The notes beneath the pieces were generated by a model that searched no databases, was not told where the DNA came from, and saw only the letters and a program-made list of their open reading frames with translations. The position numbers were made by a program, and so were the translations under genes. A DNA stretch of 64,000 nt from Pectobacterium actinidiae. Lineage in GTDB: Bacteria; Pseudomonadota; Gammaproteobacteria; Enterobacterales; Enterobacteriaceae. How positions within the stretch are numbered: the stretch's first letter is position 1; every line of letters begins with the position of its first letter. Location of the stretch: the NCBI RefSeq assembly GCF_000803315.1, contig NZ_JRMH01000001.1:1550001-1614000 (forward strand). The letters run 5' to 3'. Below, one piece after another: positions 37,501 to 43,257 of this stretch.

Positions 37501-39917
37501 ACGGTAATCTCGGTGATGCCGTACATGTTAATCAGACGGGTGTGTTCAAGTGGGTTGTTTGCTATCCACGGTGACAGCATGTGTAACTCAAGCGCCTCCC
37601 CGCCGAAAATGATGCAACGCAGTGCATGCTCGGTGTTGTCTCGTGCGGCAATTAATTGGCGGAATGCTCCCGGCGTCTGGTTAAGTATGGTCACTCGTTC
37701 CCGACAGATCAGGGAATAGAACTCCTGCGGTGAGCGAGCACACAAAGCGGGCACGATGACGAGTTTGCCGCCGTAGGCGAGCGCCCCCCATATTTCCCAA
37801 ACGGAGAAGTCGAACGCGAAGGAGTGGAACTGAGTCCAGACGTCGTGGCTGTTAAAATGGAAATAGCCCTGCGTGGTGTCGAGCAGGCGAGTGACGCTGG
37901 CATGCTCGACCATGACGCCTTTGGGCTTGCCGGTAGAGCCGGAGGTGTAGATGACATAGGCCAGATGGTGGGGTATGACGCCCAGCGCGTGCGCGTCGGG
38001 ATTGTGGTCAGGCTGTGCATCAAAGACGTCGTGCGCGTCAAGCAGTACGGTGGGCAGCGCAGTGTCCGGCAGGATCGCGGTTAATGCCAACTGAGTGAGT
38101 AGGGCCACAGGCGTGGCATCTTCCAGCATATAGGCAAGGCGCTCGGACGGATAAGCCGGATCTAATGGAAGATAGGCGGCACCAGCTTTGAGAATAGCCA
38201 ATAGACCAATAATCATCTCCGGACTGCGTTCGACGCAAATGGCGACGCGGTCATCGGGTTTAACGCCGAGGTTGTTGATGAGGTGGTGAGCGAGTTGGTT
38301 GGCGCGATGGTTGAGAGCCTGATAGCTGAGCGAGCGGGATTCAAAGACGACGGCTGTCGCCTCGGGTGAGCGTTGGGCTTGAGCTTCGAAGCGAGCCTGA
38401 ATCAACGCGGGATCAGGCCGTTCGGCTTCAACCGGATTAAAGTCGACCAACACCTGTTGGCGTTCGCGTAACGACAGCATAGGCACGGACCATAGCGGCT
38501 GTGTCACGTCGGTGGCAATCGCGGTGAGTACATTCACTACGTAGCCAACCACGCGCTCAATCGTTTCCCGTTCGAAGAGGTCGATGGCATATTCCAGTGA
38601 CCCCGTCAGACCATTATCTGTCTCGTTAATCGACAACATGAGATCAAACTGAGCGCTGTGTTTGGGTTGTTCAATAAAAGAGACGTCCAAATCGGGCAGT
38701 GTTAAATGTTGTGACGACGTATTATTCAGTGCCAGCATTACCTGAAAAATTGGGCTGTAGCTGAGGCTACGTGCGGGTTTCAGTACTTCTACGACCTGAT
38801 CGAATGGAAGATCCTGATGAGCATAAGCAGAAAGTGACAGTTCTCTAACCTGCGTCAGCAGGGCTTCCAATGTCTCACATTGATTCAGTTCAATGCGTAG
38901 TGCCAGCGTGTTAACGAAGAAGCCGATCAGGCCTTCCAACTCATGACGGGTACGATTGGTGATCGGCGTACCAATGACGATGTCGTCTTGACCACTGAGG
39001 CGAGACAACACAAGGCTCCATGCGGCAAGCACCGTCATAAACAGCGTGGTTCCCTGTTGATGGCCTTGTGTTTTTAGCGCATCAAGAATATCGGCGCTGA
39101 GATGGAAAGGCACATGGTTGCCCGCATAGCGCTGTACCGCAGGGCGTGGATGGTCAGTTGGCAGTTCTAACAGGGCGGGGGCACCTTGTAATCGGTTATG
39201 CCAAAAATCACGCTGTTCGGTGAGCGCATCCTCTTTGAGCCAGTCGCGTTGCCAGGCTGCATAATCGGCGTACTGAATCGGTAACGGTGGTAAATGTGCC
39301 GCGTGGCCGCTGAGCGCGGCGCGGTACAGGGCTGAAAACTCACGGACAAAGATCCCCAGAGACCAGCCATCGGAGATGATGTGGTGTTGCGTGATCAGCA
39401 AAACATGTTCTTTATCACTCAACTGCAATAGCTGGCCGCGAATCAGAGGGCCTTGCATGAGGTCGAACGGCTCACGCGCTTCATTCTCGGTTAATTCAGC
39501 GACCCGCTGGGCTTGCGTTGTCTCATCAAGGTCACGCAGGTCAAGGCTGGACAAGCAAAAGTGGGTCTCTGCGGGGGCAATCTGCTGGTAGGGTTGACCC
39601 TCAACCAGTGCAAAATGTGTGCGAAGGCTTTCATGGCGAGCGATCAGGCTATCAAGCGCAGCCGTGAGCGCCGATTTATCGAGCTTGCCGGTAAGTCGCA
39701 GAGCGGCGGGAAGATGATAAGCCTGACTCGCGGCTTGATCGAGTTGACCAATAAACCACAGCCGCTGCTGAGCAAAAGAGAGTGGCAGCGGTGCATGCCG
39801 ATCGGCTTTCTTTATCGATGGCCGCTGCTGATGTCCACGCTGCTTCAATTGTTCTTTAACTTTTTTCTCCAGAACGGCGCGTTTTAGCTCTTCAATGCTC
39901 ATGTTTTCTTTATTCAT
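18768..39917 (-). CDS. NRPS-2: six-module nonribosomal peptide synthetase with tandem thioesterases
   Basis: A 7049-aa cytosolic megasynthetase arranged (C-A-T)x6-TE-TE. It continues the chain from NRPS-1, adds six residues, and releases the peptide. Codes read by eye predict Thr, an aromatic residue (Tyr-like), Ser, unknown, His-like and Ser. Every T domain has the FFELGGHS serine for the phosphopantetheine arm. There are no E, methyltransferase, cyclisation or reductase domains. The N-terminus (MSIEELKRAVLEKKVKEQLK) looks like a helical docking segment that could bind the acidic tail of NRPS-1. The ATG overlaps the NRPS-1 stop by 8 bp (ATGAATAA), with GGAGAC upstream, so translation is coupled. 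The exporter follows in the same operon. Domain calls are firm; product prediction is inference. Confidence 0.95.
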   Translation of the reverse strand: MNKENMSIEELKRAVLEKKVKEQLKQRGHQQRPSIKKADRHAPLPLSFAQQRLWFIGQLDQAASQAYHLPAALRLTGKLDKSALTAALDSLIARHESLRTHFALVEGQPYQQIAPAETHFCLSSLDLRDLDETTQAQRVAELTENEAREPFDLMQGPLIRGQLLQLSDKEHVLLITQHHIISDGWSLGIFVREFSALYRAALSGHAAHLPPLPIQYADYAAWQRDWLKEDALTEQRDFWHNRLQGAPALLELPTDHPRPAVQRYAGNHVPFHLSADILDALKTQGHQQGTTLFMTVLAAWSLVLSRLSGQDDIVIGTPITNRTRHELEGLIGFFVNTLALRIELNQCETLEALLTQVRELSLSAYAHQDLPFDQVVEVLKPARSLSYSPIFQVMLALNNTSSQHLTLPDLDVSFIEQPKHSAQFDLMLSINETDNGLTGSLEYAIDLFERETIERVVGYVVNVLTAIATDVTQPLWSVPMLSLRERQQVLVDFNPVEAERPDPALIQARFEAQAQRSPEATAVVFESRSLSYQALNHRANQLAHHLINNLGVKPDDRVAICVERSPEMIIGLLAILKAGAAYLPLDPAYPSERLAYMLEDATPVALLTQLALTAILPDTALPTVLLDAHDVFDAQPDHNPDAHALGVIPHHLAYVIYTSGSTGKPKGVMVEHASVTRLLDTTQGYFHFNSHDVWTQFHSFAFDFSVWEIWGALAYGGKLVIVPALCARSPQEFYSLICRERVTILNQTPGAFRQLIAARDNTEHALRCIIFGGEALELHMLSPWIANNPLEHTRLINMYGITEITVHATFRELTAADIIAGRGSLIGKPLPDLCAYLLDPHGQPVPVGVAGELYIGGAGVARGYLNRPDLTAERFIANPFSEGAVTRLYKTGDLARWLPDGTLDYLGRNDFQVKVRGFRIELGEIESRLVQCPGVQEAVVLAREDIPGDIRLVAYIQPQPEAVLEPAELRQQLSQNLAEYMIPAAFVTLDTFPLTPNGKLDRKALPAPERSAVVTRDYEEPVGEIENALAEIWQDLLGLERVGRYDHFFELGGHSLLIVSLIEKLRHLGLKLDVRSVFTAPTLIELADAVQHDRGESRFTTPDNLIPDDAEQITPDMLPLVTLSQQDIDAIADNVSGGTANIQDIYPLASLQEGILFHHRLHPDKDPYVVSSLLRVENQTKLDAFIAALQSVINRHDILRTSIHWTELTEPVQVVHRHAPLNVHYLEPENRHDVVTTMRDRVVSSHTAMDLTQAPLMHLYVTPDSTSPTRYVLLQFHHIIDDNLSLRQLLAETTAFLMGKGETLPPSFPYRNFVAYSRQEEKNQAAEAFFQDYLADIDEITAPFGVVNVQANGESAAEARQSLSPEFSHTIRDVARRFGISPAALFHASWALVIARTSGRDDIVFGTTLSGRMSGLDGSTTALGMFINTLPFRIKLAGMSVATLVNTANDICANLLRYEQTPLSTAQRCSGLGSMPLFSALLNCRHTNDRGVEAPNLRQFGVESLFSRERTNYPLGISIDNNREYFSLSTQTISPIDPNRVNAYLLQAIEQVVSLLTTAPETLAEAIDILPASEYEQLSVGFNATHRDLPDDALIHQRFEQQVAQTPDAIAVVFGAQTLSYDGLNRRANQLAHHLLSLGVQPDDRIAICVERSVETIVGLLGILKAGAAYVPLDPAYPAERLAYMLDDAKPVALLTQTALIETLNSTLPLVILDDPQSAIFKSAPQDNLDATTLGLTPHHLAYVIYTSGSTGKPKGVMIEHHSLCNLASAQIRAFGITANSRLLQFASFSFDACISEVTTTLCQGACLVLASREELLPGDALLNTLQTQAITHVTLPPIAASALDPAAELPDLTTLIVAGEACPPALAKRWATDKQVINAYGPTESTVCATIYHCHHADDDFLPIGKPIDNTHVYILDAKGQLAPLGVAGEIYLGGVGIARGYLNRPELTAERFIPDPYSDQAGARMYKTGDLGRWLPDGNIEYLGRNDFQIKLRGFRIEPGEIEARLMACSGVQDAIVIIREDNPNDKRLVAYIRPHTGAEIEPATLRLQLSQHLAEYMLPAAFVTLEQFPLTPNGKLDRKALPAPDQLSAATRGYEAPQGDIEIALADSWKTLLRLDRVGRRDHFFELGGHSLMAVNLIERLHHLGWTIDVSRIFSTPVLCEMAQAVQANQDKPAFSVPPNCIPKHCSALTPTMLPLATLTQAELDTVVATVPGGAANVQDIYSLSPLQQGILFHHRLQEQGDAYLLNSLLAFDNRERLDTFLHALQQVIDRHDILRTAFCWQGLTQPVQVVWRHAPLPVNTFVPASDDNILSQLKAYTDPSHRRLNLNQAPLLSADIAHNTATGEWLLAFGFHHLVGDHMTLDLIVSEITLLLQGRAEALPPSLPYRNFIAQILSVPSSVHEQYFRSRLADIDTPTAPFGILNTQDDSGHIAEARLPLDTALAQAIRKQARQLGISPSVLFHVAWAQVLAHVSNSNDVVFGSVFLGRLQGTTGASRIMGMFINTLPLRITLADRSVLDVVQETYRDLTAILEHEQTPLTLAQRCSGVIPPMPLFSALFNYRHSQPGTTTDRVWRGMRLLTAEERTNYPFTLSVDDIGERFRLVSQAIEGIDPLRLARYMETALQGLIEALASAPQRPIMTLPILPDSERRQVMLDFNATDAPFPHDALIHQLFEEQAALTPHAIAVLFEDQHISYQALNRRANQLAHHLIALGVKPDDRIAICVERSVDMVIGLFGILKAGAAYVPLDPGYPAERLAYMLDDAAPVALLTQADRHELQTHSLPVILLDTADVSHLSEDNPHVAGLDAHHLAYVIYTSGSTGKPKGVMNSHRGLCNRLVWMQNTYRLTHDDRVLQKTPFSFDVSVWEFFWPLLYGARLVMARPDGHKDADYLAHLIEQTGITTLHFVPSMLQQFVLWADAGCACDSLRRVICSGEALPAELQQRFFARFNAQLHNLYGPTEAAIDVTFWACQPDDYRSFVPIGRPIANTQIYILDALGQPVPLGVAGELHIGGVGVARGYLNRPDLTAERFIPDPFSDRPDARLYKTGDLARWLPDGSIEYLGRNDFQVKLRGFRIELGEIEARLMQCHGVQDAVVVAREDSPGDTRLVAYLCPQPGITPDPADLRQQLSLHLAEYMVPGAFVTLDAFPLTPNGKLDRKALPAPDQSAVATRDYEAPQGDVEMALAAVWQELLGLARVGRHDHFFELGGHSLMAVSLIERLRNAGLTLDVRSIFSAPVLSEMAQAILAHQDKPAFVVPPNHIPEDCTAITPDLLPLVTLTQQEIDTVVDTVAGGAANVQDIYPLSPLQEGILFHYRFQEQGDTYLLYHLLAFQDRDRLDTFLNALQQVIERHDILRTAVCWQGLNQPVQVVWRQAILSVNTFEPTSSDDVLTQLKQRTDPRTHRLNLNQAPLLSADIAHDPATGEWLLAFGLHHLISDHMTLTLIVGEIRQLLQGQQDTLPTPLPYRNFIAQILSVPNAEHEAYFRERLADVDTPTMPFDLQDIQGEGENIAEVRVPLSAPLSNAIYQQSRRLGISPGVLFHVAWAQVLAQTSGRDDVVFGTVLLGRLQGSAGADQVMGMFINTLPLRISLAERSVLDAVQETYRDLTTLLAHEQTPLALAQRCSGVAPPIPLFSALLNYRHTQINKDTRPWEGIRVLTENIRTNYPFTLSVDDIGDGFSFLAQTSTEIDPARIAHYLLTAIHGLVDALENEPQRPVLTLSILPESERQKLLVDFNATDIARPGPALAHVLFEEQVKCTPDATAVVFESQSLSYDELNRRANRLAHHLLSLGLRPDDRVAICVERSLEMVVGMLAVLKAGGAYVPLDPSYPVDRLAYMLADAAPVALLTQTDLTTLLNSPLPTIELDNLPAAIADEVPDSNPEPQSLGLTSHHLAYVIYTSGSTGKPKGVMVEHRSMCNLLNGQIDALHITADSHVIQLASFSFDVCMQECCMTLLTGATLYLAERAAILPGPALRQTLEDHTITHMLITPTALAALDGLPETLQTLVVGGEICPPALVKRWAAGRHMFNAYGPTETTVCATLYPCSIQDEREPCIGRPLANTRIYILDPQGKLVPIGATGEIHIGGIGVARGYLNRPELTAEQFITDPFSDDPGARLYKTGDLGRWLHDGNIDYLGRNDFQVKVRGFRIELGEIEARLIQCSGVKEAVAIAREDEPGETRLVAYLIAQPGVELVPADLRQQLAHHLAEYMVPSAFVTVEAFPLTPNGKLDRKALPVPDQTAVVTRTYEAPIGEKETVLSSIWQHLLDLTHVGRRDHFFELGGHSLMAVNLIERLRNLGYRLDVRSVFASPILADMAESMQVQQESNLSSVAPNVIPTDCQQITPDLLPLVTLSQGEIDAIVASVPGGAANVQDIYPLSPLQEGILFHHRLQTQGDAYLLNNLVAFDTRARLDAFLDALQHVIDRHDILRTALYWQGLNQPVQVVWRQAPLSVNTFVPAQEEHVLAQLKAYTDPSVRRLNLNQAPLFATDIVHDDERNEWLLALTFHHLIGDHMTLALIIDEVRLILQSQTEALPTPLPYRNFIAQNLSVPASAHEDYFRSRLADIDEPTAPFGLLDIQGDGGNVVKASQQLAPSLAMGIRKLCRQLGISPGVLFHVAWGQVLAQTSGRDDVVFGSVLLGRLQGSAGADRVMGMFINTLPLRLSLAGHGVRDVVQSTYRDLTALLEHEQTPLSVALRCSGMTPPMPLFSTLLNYRHSQTETNDHSTWNGITLLATEERTNYPITLSVDDLGEGFSLVAQTVSEIDPDRIVNYMMTALRALVEALAIDPQQPILSLSVLPEAERKTLLLDFNATETKLPDTLLHHLFEQQVVQTPDAIAIVFEAQLLSYAEINHRANQLAHHLRSLNVKPDDRIAICVERSPEMVIGLLGILKAGAAYVPLDPSYPAERLAYMLDDSAPVALLTHSSLAASLRTSVSTILLDNVSLFEAYPNSNPAAQAIGLAPHHLAYIIYTSGSTGKPKGVMVEHRNIVASTYARQLTYPTFERVLLLSSIAFDSALASVFGTLTRGGRLYLPEQAITVDPTAILHRLHEHRICCLLCVPSLALSLLQMSHNEELTSLQALIVAGERCPPEIHTAIEQLGLSTALYNEYGPTEATVWASVYPVTSPEASHERFTVPIGHPIANSRIYILDPQGRPALLNATGEIHIGGAGVARGYLNRPDLTAERFIPDPFSNTPEARMYKTGDLGRWLPDGNIDYLGRNDFQVKVRGFRIELGEIEARLMQLAGVQEAVVTAREDISGDTRLVAYLRAQPDTDLNPAELRQQLAEQLAEYMVPSAFVTLDAFPLTPNGKIDRKALPAPDHSAVATRGYVAPQGELEIALAQIWQDLLGLERVGRHDQFFELGGHSLMAVSLIERLRNIGHTLDVRSVFSAPVLCEMAQAIQANRSKQPLVVPPCQISADCTAITPELLPLISLSQRDIDAIVATVPGGAANVQDIYPLAPLQEGILFHYLLQEQGDTYLSQTVIAFDTRERLDTFLSALQRVIERHDILHTAVCWQGLSQPVQVVWRHARLAINTLESDSDDDVPGQLRAHTSSHTRRINLNQAPLLTADIAHDAANQEWLLALGFHHLVCDHITLALMIDEIRTILQGHDDDLPTPLPYRNFIAQILSVPMSAHEAYFRSRLVDVDEPTAPFGLVDIQTGGENVDEAMQYLEPALAQAIRHRANRLGVSPSVLFHVAWAQVLAHISNRDDVVFGSVLLGRLQGTDGADRVMGMFINTLPLRISLNNRSIIDVVRSTYDELISLLEHEQTPLALAQRCSGVMPPLPLFSTLFNYRHSQHSAANHDTTVSVWQGMRQLTVEERTNYPLTVSVDDLGKNFRLVAQTHSEIDASRIAQYLETAIKGLIEALASAPQRPIMTLPILPDSERRQVMLDFNATDVPFPRDALIHQLFEEQAALTPHAIAVLFEDQYISYQALNRRANQLAHHLIALGVKPDDRVAICVERSVDMVIGLFGILKAGAAYVPLDPGYPAERLAYMLDDAAPVALLTQADRHELQTHSLPVILLDTADVSHLSEDNPHVAGLDAHHLAYVIYTSGSTGKPKGVMNSHRGLCNRLVWMQNTYRLTHDDRVLQKTPFSFDVSVWEFFWPLLYGARLVMARPDGHKDADYLAHLIEQTGITTLHFVPSMLQQFVLWADAGCACDSLRRVICSGEALPAELQQRFFARFNAQLHNLYGPTEAAIDVTFWACQPDDYRSFVPIGRPIANTQIYILDALGQPVPLGVAGELHIGGVGVARGYLNRPDLTAERFIPDPFSDRPDARLYKTGDLARWLPDGSIEYLGRNDFQVKLRGFRIELGEIEARLMQCHGVQDAVVVAREDSPGDTRLVAYLCPQPGITPDPADLRQQLSLHLAEYMVPGAFVTLDAFPLTPNGKLDRKALPAPDQTAVVSHGYEAPQGKVEIRLAHIWQTLLGLEKIGRYDHFFELGGHSLLAVQLLNHMREQDMEVSLATLFSHPTLCDLAFVVSSDTSATSGSPFDVNPVPLSPEGNLLPLFLIHESSGDPLVYSTFATLLPAAVPVYALQALGLHTLPSPPASLEQLATCHLNAIRRIQPHGPYRLAGWSLGGSIAYEIGLQIRDSGEEVEFLGMIDSYNLHRPDAHVSEQKSVDSHREQSDEQENINIIFIYLRNHMPMVDEQALEELRALADINQIIARCHERQWLPSGITKEDILLRLNSQRAILQLSQHYQTPASTLPIHLYRSEHTTGDDIWGEWQGIVGKESMLHPIGGTHYTIMQPPLLNQVADSFSDFLLPNDYVPNIVIQNGTPGIPPLFCIPGAGANASSFIELALALPTQQAVCALQARGLTESGQPPYISVEGAARAYLRGIRQKQPHGPYHLMGHSFGGWIAFELALQLQAQGESVASLILVDTDAPDAKTCPPKSIDRVETMMKLIEIYNMLLEQPLALTRSQFADSVEEEQITQLHRALVKAGIFSTQTTRSLLQGIVQVMQANLNTVYTPRARYNGKAYLVSAKEGDIDERTTNDSEWSTHVSQLEPILMPGNHMTMLAMPQVGRLADWLWQTLNPKK
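19590..20449 (-). other. First thioesterase domain (TE1)
   Basis: An alpha/beta-hydrolase type I thioesterase with the nucleophile motif GWSLGG (Ser codon near 20163-20165), an Asp in GMIDSYN and the His in GGTHYTIM. It accepts the finished chain and catalyses release, usually by macrocyclisation. Confidence 0.85.
20450..23702 (-). other. NRPS-2 module 6: dual-type C-A(Ser)-T
   Basis: The condensation domain has FHYLLQEQGD and core HHLVCDHIT, so the preceding residue is predicted D. Adenylation code DVWHISLIDK (Ser), which would be the C-terminal residue loaded onto the thioesterases. T core at about 20563-20590. Confidence 0.82.
20731..22321 (-). repeat. Ser adenylation-domain DNA repeat, copy 1
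   Basis: About 1.59 kb nearly identical to 30448-32038 at a constant offset of 9717 bp. It covers most of the Ser adenylation domain of NRPS-2 module 6 and is visibly more GC-rich than its surroundings. Confidence 0.9.
23703..26948 (-). other. NRPS-2 module 5: dual-type C-A(His-like)-T
   Basis: The condensation domain carries HHRLQTQGD and core HHLIGDHMT. Adenylation residues read DSALIAEVWK, closest among codes I know to the His code of bacitracin synthetase (DSELTAEVCK, 7 of 10 shared). T core at about 23815-23845. Confidence 0.65.
26949..30167 (-). other. NRPS-2 module 4: dual-type C-A(unknown)-T
   Basis: The condensation core is HHLISDHMT with FHYRFQEQGD upstream, so the preceding Ser is predicted D. 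Adenylation residues read DVQLVGAVCK. The first four match proline codes (DVQL) but the rest do not, so the substrate is left open. Domain order and T core (about 27060-27090) are normal. Confidence 0.7.
30168..33417 (-). other. NRPS-2 module 3: dual-type C-A(Ser)-T
   Basis: The condensation domain has HHRLQEQGD at its N-terminus and core HHLVGDHMT, so the preceding aromatic residue is predicted D. Adenylation code DVWHISLIDK (Ser). The adenylation DNA is one of three near-identical copies in the window. Confidence 0.82.
30270..32038 (-). repeat. Ser adenylation-domain DNA repeat, copy 2
   Basis: NRPS-2 module 3. Its left part (from about 30270, the T domain) is shared with copy 3 at offset 25879 but not with copy 1, so tract ends differ between pairs. 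Confidence 0.9.
33418..36644 (-). other. NRPS-2 module 2: divergent C-A(aromatic, Tyr-like)-T
   Basis: The condensation domain belongs to the DIYPLASLQEGILFHH class but departs from its sisters. The N-terminal motif reads HHRLHPDKDPY without the GD pair, and the core is HHIIDDNLS instead of HHxxxDHMT. The adenylation code DASTIAAVCK resembles the Tyr/Phe group. T core at about 33520-33545. Confidence 0.75.
36645..39917 (-). other. NRPS-2 module 1: C(LCL)-A(Thr)-T
   Basis: The condensation domain is the ordinary type (LPLSFAQQRLWF at its start, HHIISDGWS core), suited to an L or Gly donor, which fits Gly from the last module of NRPS-1. Adenylation code DFWNIGMVHK is the classical Thr code. 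The Thr hydroxyl is a candidate nucleophile for macrolactone closure. T-domain core at about 36753-36780. Confidence 0.85.
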
Positions 39918-42900
39918 CTTTTGTGTCTCCGTCTAAAATCGCCATTAACTCTTCTGCTGACATTGAGTCGAGATCGTGTGTGAGTGCGTCAGTATCATTT
40001 CCCCATGCTGCATGTATTTGTGCGGCCAGAATGACCTCCGCCAGCGCGGATAGCTGGGGATGTTGGAAAATGGCAACGATAGGGATATCGGTGAAAAATT
40101 CTGCGCGTATGCGGGCGTTTAACTGCACGGCAAGAAGTGAGTGTCCGCCGAGCTCAAAGAAATGGTCATGGCGTCCGACACGCTCTAGCCCCAGCAGTGT
40201 TTGCCATATCTGGGCCAGCGCACGTTCGAGTTCACCCTGCGGTGCTTCATAGCCGCGAGTCACCATCGCCGACTGGTCTGGTGCGGGTAGCGCCTTACGA
40301 TCGAGTTTGCCGTTTGGCGTGAGTGGAAAGGTATCCAGCGTGACGAATGCACTTGGGATCATGTATTCGGCCAGTTCCTCGCTAAGCCTTTGGCGCAGAT
40401 CGGCAGGATCAAGCACCGTATCCGGTTGAGCACGAAGGTAGGCAACCAGTCGTTTGTCGCCGGGGCTATCTTCACGGGCAATGACCACGGCATCGTGCAC
40501 CCCTGGGCAGCGGTCGAGGCGGGTTTCAATTTCGCCGAGTTCGATACGGAAGCCGCGGACTTTGACCTGAAAATCGTTACGACCCAGATACTCAAGGGTA
40601 CCGTCAGTCAGCCAGCGTCCGAGATCGCCCGTCTTGTACATCCGAACGTCTGGCGAACGTGAGAACGGATCGTGGATAAAGCGCTCTGCAGTGAGATCGG
40701 GACGACCAAGATAGCCGCGAACGACGCCCGCACCAGCGATATGGATTTCCCCCGCAACGCCGAGAGGAACCACGCGCCCCTGCGGATCCAGAATATAGAT
40801 CTGGGTATTGGCGATGGGGTGACCAATATAAGGCGTCGGTGTAGTCAGGCCGTTTAGCGTTGACCAGATCGTAGTTTCTGTCGGGCCATACAGATTCCAG
40901 AGTGTCGTTACCTTCTGAAGCAACGCGGTCGCCAGATTTTCAGGCAGCGCTTCCCCCCCACACAGTGCTTTAAAGTCCGGTGGCAGAGTGAAATCACTTA
41001 GCTCTACTAGCATACGCCAGGTTGACGGCGTGGCCTGCATGAAGGAGACCGCGTGACGTTCGATCAGCATCGCCAGCTGTTGTGCATCTGCCGCCTGTTC
41101 CTGTGTGGCCAGAATCAATCGAGCACCGTTCAATAGCGGTAGGAAAATTTCCAATATGGAGATATCAAAAGACAGAGACGTAACGCCGAGCAGAACATCC
41201 TCTTGGGCTATGCCTGGCTCCTTACGCATCGAACAGAGGAAATTAACCATGTTGGCATGTTCAACCATGACACCTTTGGGTTTCCCCGTGGAGCCGGAGG
41301 TGTAGATGACATAGGCCAGATGACGTGGTGTTAACCCCCGCTTCCGAGCCTCAGGCGACGTATCGGGTTCGTTATCGAACGGACTGACGTCTCCGCTATC
41401 AAGCAGAACTACTGGCAGGTTGCCGTTCATTATCTCGATATGTGCCGACTGCGTGAGCAGAGCGACCGGTTTGGCATCATCGAGCATGTAGCGCAGACGT
41501 TCTACGGGATACGTCGGATCTAATGGCACATAGGCTCCGCCCGCTTTGAGAATACCGAGTAGCCCAATAACCATGTTCAGACCGCGTTCGACGCAAATCG
41601 CTACCCGCTCATCGGGGCGTACACCGCATGAGAGAAGATGGTGGGCAAGACGATTAGCTTGGCGGTCAAGCTCGTTATAGCTAAGGGCAGTGTCCCCAAA
41701 TACCACGGCGATAGCATCGGGCGTTCGGGTAACCTGTGCTTCAAACAGTTCGTGGATAAGCGCGTGCTGTGGGATATCCATGTCGGTCGCGTTGAAATCA
41801 ACCTGTATCTGTTGACGTTCGTCATCCGGCAGTACTGGCAGGCTCAGTATGGAACGCTGAGGTTCTGTTTCCAGTGCGTCAACCAGGCTACTGATGGCCG
41901 TCATGAGATAGTTCACCAGACGGTGAGGATCGATGTCTGCCAGTGTCTGCGCAACCAGACTAAATCCTTCATTTCGATCGTCCACTGCAAGCGTGAGTGG
42001 ATAATTGGTGCGTTCCTCTGACGTCAGCACACGGATGTCGTTTAAGGTATTGTCGGTCGAGTCAGCCTGCGTGTGGCGATAGTTAAGTAAGGCACTGAAT
42101 AGCGGCATGGGCGGTGTCACACCGCTACAGCGTTGAGCCAATGCCAGCGGCGCTTGCTCATGCTCCAGCAGCAGCATCAAATCGTGCGAGGTTCGCCTAA
42201 TCACCTCTGCTGCGCCACGATCTGCAAGAGAAATTCGCAGCGGCAGCGTATTGATAAACATCCCCATAATGCGGTCAGCGCCTTCCGTACCAGCAAGACG
42301 GCCAAGTAGAACAGAGCCGAATACCACGTCGTCACGGCCGCTGGTTTTCGCCAGAACCTGCGCCCAGGCCACATGGAACAACACGCTGGGGCTGACACCA
42401 AGGTGACGAGCCTGTTGTCGAATAGCGGATGCTAGCGTGGCGTCCAATACCAGACGGGCTTCGTGGATGTCCTCGCCGCTCCCTTGTATGTTGAGTAACC
42501 CAAAAGGTGCGGTTGGCTCATCAATATCGGCTAGCTGGTCGCGGAAATACGCTTCATGTGCTGAGTTCGGTACGCTTAGCGTCTGGGCGATAAAATTGCG
42601 GTACGGGAGCGGAGTCGGTAACGCGTCAGCCCGATGTTGCAATAATAAGCGGATTTCGCTGACGATCAGCGCGAGCGTCATATGATCGCTAATCAGATGA
42701 TGGAAACTCAGTGCCAGCAACCATTCATTTCGTTTAGGGTCGTGGGCGATATCAGCGCTAAATAACGGTGCCTGACTGAGATCGATCCGGCGTGTGCGCG
42801 GCTCAGTATGAGCCTGCAACTGTGCCAGCACGTCGTCCTGTGAGGTCGGTTCAAAATGGTTGATTGGCAATATTGCCTGACGCCAGACTACCTGCACGGG

Positions 42901-43257
42901 CTGGCTTAAATCCTGCCAGCACACGGCAGTGCGCAGAATATCGTGGCGATTAATAACCTGTTGAAGTGCATCGAGAAATGCATCAAGACGTTCGCGGTGA
43001 GTAAAGGCCACCATGCTGCGGAGCAGATAGGTATCGCCCTGTTCTTGCAGGAGATGGTGGAAGAGAATGCCTTCCTGCAACGGTGCGAGCGGATAGATGT
43101 CTTGTATATTGCTCGCCCCGCCAGACACCGTTTCGGTGATCCGATCGATCTCCACTTGAGTCAGCGTTGCCAGTGATAGCATATCGGGAGTCACTGCTGT
43201 ACATCCCGCTGGAATACGATTCGGTGGGACGACAATCGGCGGCCTGTTCTGATACGT
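39910..43257 (-). other. NRPS-1 module 8: dual-type C-A(Gly)-T
   Basis: The condensation domain has FHHLLQEQGD, an exact match to HH[I/L]xxxxGD, and core HHLISDHMT, so the preceding Asn is predicted D. Adenylation code DILQLGLIWK is the standard Gly code. The T core (about 40138-40170) is followed by the C-terminal docking tail. Confidence 0.85.
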
